Source of the DNA: Clostridia bacterium
GTDB taxonomy: Bacteria > Bacillota > Clostridia > Oscillospirales > Acutalibacteraceae
Assembly: GCA_017409845.1 (NCBI GenBank)
Contig: JAFQRY010000013.1
Span: 1 to 64,000 of the forward strand
Direction: 5' to 3'
Length of the DNA: 64,000 nucleotides
A program made the position numbers and the translations under genes. Below, one piece after another: positions 52,383 to 60,501 of the stretch (position 1 is its first letter; every line of letters starts with the position of its first letter). The notes below the pieces were generated by a model. The model saw only the letters and a list, made by a program, of their open reading frames with translations, was not told the DNA's origin and made no database searches.

Positions 52383-53243
52383 TCAAAGATTTTCGGCAAC
52401 CTTTTTCATTGCATCCCAGCCGTCCTTGCTGATGGGAAGGAAGGGTCTGCGGCAGGGACCCATGTCGATACCCATATGAGTGAGAACTGCCTTTTCGCAC
52501 TGGAACACACCGTATTTGATCATTTCGGTGATGATAACATTTGCTTCATTCTGAATTTCCTGAGCCTTTGCAATGCTTCCGTTGTGGAATTCATCATAAA
52601 TCTTAAGGAATTTATCGCCCATGAAGTTGTATGTGCTTCCGATTGCACCGTCTGCACCCATGGCAAGACCTCCGAGGCACATCTCATCAAAGCCGTTGAA
52701 TACGGTTACGCCGTCAATTTTCTCCTTGAACTGCTGAAGGGTGAATAGATTGGCAGAGGTGTGCTTGATGCCGATGAATCTCTTATCCTGAAACATTTCA
52801 GCTGCATAGTCGGGAGTGAATGTAAAGCCGTTTCCGCCGGGGAAATTATAGATAACCATGGGAATGCTTACACTTGAAACGATATCGGTGTAATACTGCT
52901 TGATGGCAGGAGCAGGGAAGGAATAATAGAAGGGTGCGACTGCTGAAATTGCATCGTAGCCAAGGCTTTCTGCTGTTTTTGCCATGTCGATTGCTGCATC
53001 GGTTGAAATTGCACCGCAATGTGCAATCAAGGGAACCTTATCGCCTGCAGCTTCTTTGACGATGCGGAAAACTTCCTTGCGTTCTTCAGCGGTCATAACC
53101 ATGCTTTCGCCCGTGCTGCCGCCGACATAGAAGCCGTTGATGCCTTTTTCAAGGTTGAATTCAACAAGCTTTCTGAGTGAAGCTTCGTTGATGGTGTAGT
53201 CATCCTTAAAGGGGGTGAGAAGTGCTGTGAAAATACCTTTCAT
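52383..53243 (-). CDS. nanA: N-acetylneuraminate lyase (DapA superfamily)
   Basis: A 286-residue class I aldolase splitting sialic acid into N-acetylmannosamine and pyruvate. GGSTGES is the lyase-type motif (DapA has GTTGE), the Schiff-base Lys is in GIKHTSANLFTL, the Tyr in MVIYNFPGG, and FNGFDEMCLGGLAMGADG with AIGSTYNFMGD is typical of NanA. The start at 53243 (MKGIFTALLTPF) has GGAG 9 bases upstream; the upstream TTG is less likely. It follows glyA by 20 bases. No other sialic acid genes are nearby, so a related keto-acid sugar is possible. Confidence 0.85.
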   Translation of the reverse strand: MKGIFTALLTPFKDDYTINEASLRKLVEFNLEKGINGFYVGGSTGESMVMTAEERKEVFRIVKEAAGDKVPLIAHCGAISTDAAIDMAKTAESLGYDAISAVAPFYYSFPAPAIKQYYTDIVSSVSIPMVIYNFPGGNGFTFTPDYAAEMFQDKRFIGIKHTSANLFTLQQFKEKIDGVTVFNGFDEMCLGGLAMGADGAIGSTYNFMGDKFLKIYDEFHNGSIAKAQEIQNEANVIITEMIKYGVFQCEKAVLTHMGIDMGPCRRPFLPISKDGWDAMKKVAENL

Positions 53244-53263
53244 TTTTTTCATCTCCAAATCAA

Positions 53264-54514
53264 TTATTCATAAATAGGGTAGCGTTCACAGATTTCGTTA
53301 ACGCCTGCCTTGATTTTTTCTGCACTGTTTTCAAAGTCGGTTGCACAAAGATAAATGAATTCCGCGATTTTATCCATATCCTCTTCGTTAAGACCTCTTG
53401 ATGTTACTGCGGCGGTGCCGAGGCGGATACCGCTTGTAACGAAGGGCTTCTCGGGGTCGTTGGGAATTGCATTTTTATTTGCGGTGATATAAACCTCGTC
53501 AAGTCTGTGCTCAAGCTCCTTGCCCGTGATGCCTGTTGAACGAAGGTCAACGAGCATGAGGTGGTTATCCGTGCCGCCCGAAACAAGGTTGATGCCTCTT
53601 TTGGTGAGACCCTTTGCAAGTGCGGCTGCATTCTTTATAATGTTTTCCTGATAGGTTTTGAATGAGGGGTCGAGTGCTTCGCCGAAGCAGACTGCCTTTG
53701 CGGCGATAACATGCATAAGAGGACCGCCCTGGTTGCCGGGGAAGATTGCTTTGTTGATTGCGGGGGCAAGCTCTGCCGTTGAGAGAATGAGACCGCCTCT
53801 GGGACCTCTGAGAGTCTTGTGGGTGGTTGTTGTTACGATATCGGCATAGGGCACGGGTGAGGGATGAAGCCCTGCGGCAACAAGACCTGCAATGTGTGCC
53901 ATGTCAACCATGAAATATGCACCGACTGATTTTGCGATTTTGCCGATACGCTCAAAATCAATGATTCTGGGGTATGCCGATGCACCTGCAACGATGAGCC
54001 TGGGCTTGATTTCATTTGCTGTTTTTTCAAATTCATCATAGTCGATGAAGCCGTCGTCATTTACGCCGTAGGGAACGAATTTATAAAGTTTTCCGCTTGC
54101 GTTGACGGGTGAGCCGTGGGTAAGATGACCGCCGTGAGCAAGATTCATGCCCATAACAACATCACCGGGCTCAAGAATTGCGGCATAGGCTGCCATGTTT
54201 GCCTGTGCACCCGAATGAGGCTGAACATTTGCGGCTTCAGCTCCGAAAAGCTTCTTTGCACGCTCGATTGCAATGTTTTCAACAACATCAACACATTCGC
54301 AGCCGCCGTAATATCTTTTTCCGGGATATCCTTCCGCATATTTGTTGGTCAGAACGCTGCCCATTGCCGCCATAACGGCAGGGGAAACGATATTTTCAGA
54401 TGCGATAAGCTCAAGATTTCTTCTTTGTCTGCCGAGCTCAGCCTGCATTGCAAGACCTACCTCTTCATCGCATTTTTTAACGAGTGAAATTGTGTCGATA
54501 TAATCCGAAAACAT
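53264..54514 (-). CDS. glyA: Serine hydroxymethyltransferase
   Basis: A 416-residue PLP enzyme interconverting serine and glycine with tetrahydrofolate. Motifs are [50 protein letters not shown], and the PLP Lys in [14 protein letters not shown]. Length is standard. The site GAGGTGG lies 8-9 bases upstream. It is first in a two-gene minus-strand unit with nanA, an unusual pairing with no obvious metabolic link. No glycine riboswitch is seen in the 164 bases upstream. Confidence 0.96.
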   Translation of the reverse strand: MFSDYIDTISLVKKCDEEVGLAMQAELGRQRRNLELIASENIVSPAVMAAMGSVLTNKYAEGYPGKRYYGGCECVDVVENIAIERAKKLFGAEAANVQPHSGAQANMAAYAAILEPGDVVMGMNLAHGGHLTHGSPVNASGKLYKFVPYGVNDDGFIDYDEFEKTANEIKPRLIVAGASAYPRIIDFERIGKIAKSVGAYFMVDMAHIAGLVAAGLHPSPVPYADIVTTTTHKTLRGPRGGLILSTAELAPAINKAIFPGNQGGPLMHVIAAKAVCFGEALDPSFKTYQENIIKNAAALAKGLTKRGINLVSGGTDNHLMLVDLRSTGITGKELEHRLDEVYITANKNAIPNDPEKPFVTSGIRLGTAAVTSRGLNEEDMDKIAEFIYLCATDFENSAEKIKAGVNEICERYPIYE

Positions 54515-54678
54515 ATGAAATCCACCTCTTCAGTTATTTTTTACGCTATATTGTCATAATACCACAAAAAATAAACTTATGTCAAACCGCATTGTTAACA
54601 AAAAATACTTGTATTATTTTGATAAATAGGTTATACTGTATGATAATATGTCCATAAGAAAATTAAGGAGATGAACAA

Positions 54679-56460
54679 ATGGATCCTATCAAGGTTGATT
54701 TTTCAAAAAAGGATGGCGGCAGAAAAAAGGAAATAGTTATTCCTCCCGAAAAGTCCGCTCTTAAGATCGTGCTCAGCATAATCTGCACGATTATTTTTGC
54801 TCTGGGTGCATTCTATTTTATGATGCCTGCACTCAACTTCAAATCATATGATTTTTACATCTATCTCGGCATGGTTGCTGCTTCTTACGTTGTGTTCAAC
54901 GGACTTTTTGCAAATGTTCTTGCAAAGCCCGAATACATTCCCTATGTCAAGAAGAGAGCGATTGTTCCCGGAATTGTGATCGGTATTCTTATTGTTGTCG
55001 TCGGCATCGGCTATCTCGCATCATGCGAATTTTTCAGAGCAGACAGCTACAGCAAAATCATTGACGTAAGAACCGATTCGGATTTCTCGAAGGATATCCC
55101 TGAGGAGGATGCCGAAAGCTTCAGCGCAATTCCCAAGCTTGACGAGGATGCTGCTGCTCAGCTTGCAACAAGAGCACTCGGCGTTCTTGAAGAAAAGGGC
55201 TATGTTTCGCAGTTCACGGTTTATCCTCAGTATACACAGATCAACTATAAGGATACTCCCGTAAGAGTTGCACCGCTTCAGTATGCAAGTATAATCAAGT
55301 GGTTCACCAACACAAGAAACGGCTTCCCCGGCTATGTTGTTATTGATATGGCAAACGAATCAACCGAATTCGTTGAGCTTGAAAACAGCATCAGAATTTC
55401 GCCTGCAGAGCATTTTAACAAGCTTCTCAAGCGTCATCTCCGCTTTGAATATCCCACCTTCATGTTTGCCGAAGCAACCTTTGAAATTGACGACGAAGGC
55501 AATCCCTACTGGATTTGTGCACGCCTTGATAAGACCATCGGTCTTTTCGGCGGCACTGATGTTATAGGTGCAGTTGTTGTCAAGGCAGACAGCGACAGCG
55601 GTGAAAGTGCATACTACACAATCGAAGAAATCGAAAACAATCCAGAGCTTCAGTGGCTTGACAGAATCTATGATTCAGACCTTCTTGTTCAGCAGTATAA
55701 CTATTACGGTAAGTATCAGAACGGCTTCTGGAACTCCATTCTCGGTCAGAAGGGCGTTATAACAACAACCGCAAATTACAACTATCTTGCAAAAGACGAC
55801 GACGTATGGATGTATACGGGTGTTACCTCCGTTACCTCTGACCAGTCAATCACAGGCTTCGTCCTCATTAATCAGAGAACAAAGGAATCTGTTTATTACA
55901 GAGTTACGGGCGGTACCGAATATTCGGCTCAGCAGGCTGCGGAAGGCCGAGTAAAGGACCTTGGCTACACAGCAACCTTCCCGCTTCTTCTCAACATCGG
56001 CGGCGAGCCCACATACTTCATGTCGCTTAAAGACCCCACCAACAACATCGTTCAGCAGTATGCTCTTATCAATGTTGCTCAGTATAACAACAACAAGATG
56101 GGTGCAACCGGCACAGACCTTGCAAAATGTCTTGCAAGCTATATTTCCGCTCTCGAAGAAAGCGGCATCAAGGTTGATATCAACCCCGAGGATGTTGTTG
56201 TTGATCCTGTAAATCCCGACGGTAACGATGAGCCTGCGAAAGAGCTTCTTACCGCAAGCGGCGTTGTTGCGGATATCAGAACCGCAGTTATTGACGGTGA
56301 CAGCTACTATTATATCAAGCTCGATTCAAACGCAGCTTATTTCTCAATCGCTGCTGCAGATGAAGAAAGCGTTGTTATCCTCAATGTCGGCGATGCCGTA
56401 ACCGTTACCTATGAGGGCAGCGGTGCAATCATCGAGGCAGAATCAATCGTTAAAAACTGA
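54679..56460 (+). CDS. Membrane-anchored extracytoplasmic protein of unknown function
   Basis: A 593-residue protein with three membrane helices near the N-terminus (about 29-49, 57-78, 92-115), then about 470 outer residues. Recognisable stretches are GFPGYVVIDMANEST, FNKLLKRHLRFEYPTFMF, YWICARLDKTIGLFGG and WLDRIYDSDLLVQQYNYYG. The end, residues 520-593, is a small beta-barrel-like domain (DGDSYYYIKLDSNAAYFSI, then LNVGDAVTVTYEGSG). Related large proteins occur in Clostridia without known function. AAGGAG is 8-9 bases upstream, and a TTGTAT-N17-TATACT promoter lies at about 54609. An envelope role is likely. Confidence 0.7.
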   Translation: MDPIKVDFSKKDGGRKKEIVIPPEKSALKIVLSIICTIIFALGAFYFMMPALNFKSYDFYIYLGMVAASYVVFNGLFANVLAKPEYIPYVKKRAIVPGIVIGILIVVVGIGYLASCEFFRADSYSKIIDVRTDSDFSKDIPEEDAESFSAIPKLDEDAAAQLATRALGVLEEKGYVSQFTVYPQYTQINYKDTPVRVAPLQYASIIKWFTNTRNGFPGYVVIDMANESTEFVELENSIRISPAEHFNKLLKRHLRFEYPTFMFAEATFEIDDEGNPYWICARLDKTIGLFGGTDVIGAVVVKADSDSGESAYYTIEEIENNPELQWLDRIYDSDLLVQQYNYYGKYQNGFWNSILGQKGVITTTANYNYLAKDDDVWMYTGVTSVTSDQSITGFVLINQRTKESVYYRVTGGTEYSAQQAAEGRVKDLGYTATFPLLLNIGGEPTYFMSLKDPTNNIVQQYALINVAQYNNNKMGATGTDLAKCLASYISALEESGIKVDINPEDVVVDPVNPDGNDEPAKELLTASGVVADIRTAVIDGDSYYYIKLDSNAAYFSIAAADEESVVILNVGDAVTVTYEGSGAIIEAESIVKN

Positions 56461-56468
56461 TTATCAAG

Positions 56469-56494
56469 GTAGGGCGGGGGCTTGCTCCCGCCGT
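56469..56494 (+). repeat. REP-like palindrome, GC-rich variant
   Basis: GTAGGGCGGGGGC-TTG-CTCCCGCCGT hairpin between two genes. It shares the GTAGGG lead with the 48262 element but has a different stem. It could fold in the leader of hflX. Confidence 0.7.
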
Positions 56495-56517
56495 CTTTGA
56501 TTTATAAAGGAGTTCCC

Positions 56518-57765
56518 ATGGAATTTTACGAAAACAAACAGGAGCCCGAAAAGGCGGTGCTTATCGCCGTTGACACGGGCGATTATGACTGCGAATCCTC
56601 GCTCGATGAGCTTGAAGAGCTTGCAAAAACCGCAGGTGCAGAGGTTGTCGGCAGAATGTGGCAGAAAAGGGATAAGCCCGATAATGCAACCTTTCTCGGC
56701 AGCGGCAGACTTGAGGAGCTTGCCGAATTCTGCGAAAACAATGAGATTGACCTTGTTATTGCGGACAGTGAGCTTTCTCCGGCACAGCTTCGCAACGTTG
56801 AAAAAGCAACCAAAATCAGGGTTATAGACAGAACAACCCTTATTCTCGATATATTTGCGGAAAGAGCGAGGAGCAATGAAGGTAAGCTTCAGGTTGAGCT
56901 TGCTCAGCTGCGCTATTCGCTCCCGAGACTCACGGGTCAGGGCGTAAAGCTTTCAAGGCTCGGCGGCGGTATCGGCACAAGAGGTCCCGGTGAAACAAAG
57001 CTCGAATCCGACAAACGCCATATCAGAAGAAGAATAAAATCTCTTGAGGAAGAATTTGAAGCACTTGAAAAAAGAAGAGGGCTTGCAAGGGCAAGGCGTG
57101 AGAAAGACGGCGTTGAAACCGTTGTTATCGTCGGCTATACCAATGCAGGTAAATCAACTCTTATGAATGCACTCACTCAGGCAGGTGTGCTTGCTCAGGA
57201 CAAGCTTTTTGCAACTCTTGACCCGACTTCGAGGGCGTTGACCCTGCCCGACGGCAGAAAGGTTATGCTTATTGATACCGTCGGATTCATCCGCAGGCTG
57301 CCTCACCACCTTGTTGAAGCCTTCAAATCCACTCTTGAAGAGGCGGCGTGTGCAAAGGTTATTCTCAACGTCTGTGACGCCTCTGACCCTGAATGCTCAG
57401 AGCATATCGAGGTCACAAAGGAGCTTCTTGAAGAGCTTGGCTGCTCAGGCAAGCCCGTTATCACAGTTTTCAATAAGTGTGATTTGCCCGAAGCAAAGGA
57501 AAATATTCTTTTTGAGCAGAACTCCGTTATGATTTCCGCACTTGAAGAAAAGGGCTTTGAGAGCCTGCTTGATGCAATTTCAAAGGCACTTCCGCCCACG
57601 AGGGCAAAGGCAAAAATGCTTATTCCGTATTCGGACGGCGGTGCGGCGGCAATTCTCCGCAAGGACAGCATTATCAATGTTGAAGAATACAGAGCGGACG
57701 GACTTTATTTTGAGCTTATAGCCGATGTTGCGATGATTGACAGATATCAGGATTACTGCGTGTGA
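56518..57765 (+). CDS. hflX: GTPase HflX
   Basis: A 415-residue ribosome-associated GTPase that rescues or splits stalled ribosomes under stress. The N-terminal HflX domain has GRMWQKRDKPDNATFLGSG (as WQKRDKPDNATFLGSGRLEE region) and RVIDRTTLILDIFAERA. A glycine-rich GGGIGTRGPGETKLE linker and helical coil follow, then the G domain with GYTNAGKSTLMN (G1), DTVGFI (G3) and NKCDL (G4). The start at 56518 has AAAGGAG 6-9 bases upstream. The upstream extension through a REP element is excluded. Monocistronic. Confidence 0.93.
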   Translation: MEFYENKQEPEKAVLIAVDTGDYDCESSLDELEELAKTAGAEVVGRMWQKRDKPDNATFLGSGRLEELAEFCENNEIDLVIADSELSPAQLRNVEKATKIRVIDRTTLILDIFAERARSNEGKLQVELAQLRYSLPRLTGQGVKLSRLGGGIGTRGPGETKLESDKRHIRRRIKSLEEEFEALEKRRGLARARREKDGVETVVIVGYTNAGKSTLMNALTQAGVLAQDKLFATLDPTSRALTLPDGRKVMLIDTVGFIRRLPHHLVEAFKSTLEEAACAKVILNVCDASDPECSEHIEVTKELLEELGCSGKPVITVFNKCDLPEAKENILFEQNSVMISALEEKGFESLLDAISKALPPTRAKAKMLIPYSDGGAAAILRKDSIINVEEYRADGLYFELIADVAMIDRYQDYCV

Positions 57766-57796
57766 TTATGTCATAAATTGTTAAAACTTTCGGGTA

Positions 57797-57825
57797 TTGA
57801 CAACAGAGGTGACTTGCATTATAAT
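57797..57825 (+). promoter_or_regulatory. Perfect sigma-A promoter for the 64-residue protein
   Basis: TTGACA (57797-57802), a 17-base spacer, then TATAAT (57820-57825). The leader carries a CCCTGA/TCAGGG hairpin (57854-57870) before AAGGGGA. Confidence 0.85.
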
Positions 57826-57896
57826 ATTTATACGGTTTTATAGGCCGTAACAGCCCTGAAATGCTCAGGGAAATAATTTTAAGGGGACAAAAAACT

Positions 57897-58091
57897 ATGG
57901 AATTTTTAGGCTCAATTGATACCACCGGTATCCAGAATCTTATTCTCTCATTCTTCAAGGCTCTTTCAGAGCTTGATCTCAAGGCAATTGATCTTGACTT
58001 CCTTCCGGGTCTTCTCACAGCTATTGCACCCATCTGGAATCCCATCTGGGCAGAGATCAATGAATTGCTTAATGCATGGTTCGGTTTCTAA
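57897..58091 (+). CDS. 64-residue amphipathic small protein
   Basis: Starts at ATG 57897 with AAGGGGA 9-10 bases upstream. The sequence has two or three amphipathic helices, acidic on one face and rich in Leu, Ile, Phe and Trp on the other: GIQNLILSFFKALSELDLK, then FLPGLLTAIAPIWNPIW and AEINELLNAWFGF. No signal peptide or cysteine. A perfect promoter, leader hairpin and strong terminator mark it as a separate, well expressed gene. The C-terminal part resembles the hydrophobic tails of the surface proteins ending at 2782 and 31507. It could be a membrane-active peptide, a leaderless bacteriocin-like product or a surface adaptor. No family is recognised. Confidence 0.75.
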   Translation: MEFLGSIDTTGIQNLILSFFKALSELDLKAIDLDFLPGLLTAIAPIWNPIWAEINELLNAWFGF

Positions 58092-58106
58092 AAACCAAAA
58101 GCTTAA

Positions 58107-58136
58107 AGCCTGCGATTTTTTTCGCAGGCTTATTTT
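58107..58136 (+). terminator. Terminator after the 64-residue protein
   Basis: Stem AGCCTGCGA (58107-58115) with TCGCAGGCT (58122-58130), then TATTTTTA. Confidence 0.85.
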
Positions 58137-58239
58137 TATGTATTACACAATTTACATTTTTACTTATACTTGAATAATTGATAGCTTTATGTTATATTTT
58201 TAATGTTATGTAAAAAAGCAAATTCAGGAGGCGATTTAT

Positions 58240-58737
58240 ATGTGTCAGTGCAACTGTCAGGGTCCGAAAAGCGATCTTACTCTGCTTGAGGATGTGCTCA
58301 ACGAATACGGCGGTGCGGCAAGCAATCTTATTACAATTCTGCAAAAGGCTCAGAATATCTACGGTTATCTTCCCAAGGATGTTATGTATTGCATTGCGGA
58401 AAGGGTGGAAATAACTCCCGCCGATGTTATGGGTGTTGCGACCTTCTATTCTCAGTTCAGGTTGACTCCTATAGGAAAGTATCTTATCATGGCTTGTCAG
58501 GGTACGGCATGCCATGTTAACGGCAGTGAAAGAATAACTGCGGCAATTTCGGAATATCTCGGTATCGGCAACGGAGAAACAACTGCCGACGGGCTTTTCA
58601 CTCTTGAAAATGTTGCGTGTCTCGGCTGCTGCTCACTTGCTCCCGTTATTATGATAAACGGTGAAGCCTACGGCAATCTCACACCCGATTCTGCGGTTGC
58701 CGTGCTTAAGGGCATTCAGGAAAAGGAGGGCAAATAA
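58240..58737 (+). CDS. stnA: NuoE-like [2Fe-2S] subunit of an electron-bifurcating complex
   Basis: A 165-residue thioredoxin-fold [2Fe-2S] protein related to NuoE/HydC. The family helix LITILQKAQNIYGYLPKDVM is followed by VATFYSQF, and the four cluster Cys lie in ACQGTACHVNG and ACLGCCSLAPV. In three-gene complexes such as Stn it passes electrons between the flavin subunit and other clusters. An extra Cys-rich N-terminus (MCQCNC) is odd. It shares one base with the next start (TAATG), so synthesis is coupled. The symbol is by homology and gene order, not proof. Confidence 0.75.
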   Translation: MCQCNCQGPKSDLTLLEDVLNEYGGAASNLITILQKAQNIYGYLPKDVMYCIAERVEITPADVMGVATFYSQFRLTPIGKYLIMACQGTACHVNGSERITAAISEYLGIGNGETTADGLFTLENVACLGCCSLAPVIMINGEAYGNLTPDSAVAVLKGIQEKEGK

Positions 58738-60488
58738 TGCGTATAGTTATCGGTGAAGGCTCCTGCGGAATTGCGGCAGGTGCAGCGAAGGTGCATAAGG
58801 CTGTTGAAGCCCTTATGACTGAAAACGAAAGCTTTACTCTTGGCAGCACGGGCTGTATCGGTATGTGCTTCCTTGAGCCCATTGTTGACCTCTATGAAGG
58901 CAAAACTCTTCTGAAGCGTCTTGTTAAAGTTACCGCAGATGATGCTCAGGCTATTGTTGATGCGGCAAGAAGCGGTGACCTTTCGGGTATCGAAAAGCTT
59001 GTTATTTCCGAAGAGGATGAAAGCTTCCTCAGCGGACAGACGAGAATTGCACTCCGTCATTGCGGTCTTATCGACCCTGTTTCCCTTGATGATTACAGAG
59101 CGGCAGACGGTTATCAGGCACTTGAAAAAGCCCTTAAAACCATGACTCCCGAGCAGGTTATCGAGGAAATAAAAGTTTCGGGTCTTGCAGGCAGAGGCGG
59201 TGCAGGCTTCCCCACATGGTTCAAATGGAATGCGGCACGACAGAGCGTGAGCGAAAAGAAATATCTTATCTGCAATGCCGACGAGGGTGACCCCGGTGCT
59301 TTTATGGACAGAGCGGTTATCGAATCCGACCCTCACAGCCTTATCGAAGGAATGCTTATCGGTGCTTATGCAATCGGTGCAAGTGAAATGATTGTTTATG
59401 TGCGTGCGGAATATCCGCTTGCCATCACCAATCTTGAAATTGCAATTGCGGCGGCAAAGAAGGCAAACCTTCTCGGCGAAAATATTCTCGGCACGGGCTT
59501 CTCGTGCGACATGAGAATCAAGGCGGGTGCAGGTGCATTTGTCTGCGGCGAGGAAACCGCACTTATTGAATCTCTCGAAGGTAAAAGAGGCATGCCCAGA
59601 CTCAAACCTCCCTTCCCTGCACAGAAGGGCTATATGGATGAGCCTTCAAACATAAATAATGTTGAAACCTTTGCAAATGTTGCGTGGATTATCAACAACG
59701 GCGGCGAAGCTTTTGCTGCAATGGGAACGGAAAACAGCAAGGGCACAAAGGTTTTTGCTCTCACGGGTAAAATCCGCAAGGGTGGTCTTGTTGAGATTCC
59801 CATGGGTAAAACACTCAGGGATGTTATTTACGGCATTGGCGGCGGAATCCGTGACAACAAGCAGTTCAAGGCGGTTCAGATGGGCGGACCTTCAGGCGGT
59901 TGTATTCCTGCTGATCTGCTTGATACCGTTATTGACTACAAGGCTCTTGCCGCAACGGGAGCGATTATGGGCTCGGGCGGTATGGTTGTTATGGATGAAA
60001 GCACATGCATGGTAGGCATGGCGAAATTCTTCCTCGATTTCACCGCTCTCGAATCCTGCGGAAAATGCGTTCATTGCCGCATAGGTACCGCAAGAATGCA
60101 GGAAATTCTCACCCGAATCGTTAAGGGCGAGGGCAAGGAAGGCGATATCGAGCTGCTTGAAGAGCTTTGTGAAGCGATAAAGGACGGTGCACTCTGCGGT
60201 CTCGGTCAGACTGCTCCCAATCCCGTTTTAACAACAATCCGATATTTCCGTGATGAGTATGAGGCTCATATCAGAGAAAAGAAGTGTCCCGCAAAGGAAT
60301 GCGTTGACCTTCTCACATATTCAATTGATGCCGATAAGTGTAAGGGCTGCACGCTCTGTGCAAAAAAATGTCCTGCAAAGGCAATCAGCGGCGAAGTTAA
60401 AAAGGCACACATCATTGATGAAAACATCTGCATCCGTTGCGGTCAGTGCGTGAATTCCTGCCGCTTTGATGCGATTGTTGTAGAATAA
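58737..60488 (+). CDS. stnB: NuoF-like FMN/NADH subunit with C-terminal ferredoxin domain
   Basis: A 583-residue flavoprotein. A short N-terminal thioredoxin-like domain (1-85) precedes the NuoF core: GRGGAGFPTWFKW (NADH/FMN), CNADEGDPGAFMDR and GAGAFVCGEETALIES. The [4Fe-4S] site is ESCGKCVHCRIGT with a later Cys. Residues 520-583 add two clusters, CKGCTLCAKKCPAKAI and CIRCGQCVNSCRFDAI. This build matches the bifurcating subunit of HydABC and Stn complexes, which oxidise NADH or reduce NAD at FMN. AAGGAGGG lies 6 bases upstream. Confidence 0.85.
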   Translation: MRIVIGEGSCGIAAGAAKVHKAVEALMTENESFTLGSTGCIGMCFLEPIVDLYEGKTLLKRLVKVTADDAQAIVDAARSGDLSGIEKLVISEEDESFLSGQTRIALRHCGLIDPVSLDDYRAADGYQALEKALKTMTPEQVIEEIKVSGLAGRGGAGFPTWFKWNAARQSVSEKKYLICNADEGDPGAFMDRAVIESDPHSLIEGMLIGAYAIGASEMIVYVRAEYPLAITNLEIAIAAAKKANLLGENILGTGFSCDMRIKAGAGAFVCGEETALIESLEGKRGMPRLKPPFPAQKGYMDEPSNINNVETFANVAWIINNGGEAFAAMGTENSKGTKVFALTGKIRKGGLVEIPMGKTLRDVIYGIGGGIRDNKQFKAVQMGGPSGGCIPADLLDTVIDYKALAATGAIMGSGGMVVMDESTCMVGMAKFFLDFTALESCGKCVHCRIGTARMQEILTRIVKGEGKEGDIELLEELCEAIKDGALCGLGQTAPNPVLTTIRYFRDEYEAHIREKKCPAKECVDLLTYSIDADKCKGCTLCAKKCPAKAISGEVKKAHIIDENICIRCGQCVNSCRFDAIVVE

Positions 60489-60501
60489 AGGAGGCGATAT
60501 A

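Noticed and set aside
54515..54678. Glycine riboswitch upstream of glyA, and T-box or other riboswitch before cysK
   Set aside because: No conserved riboswitch core or T-box sequence could be seen. The leaders are short with plain promoters.
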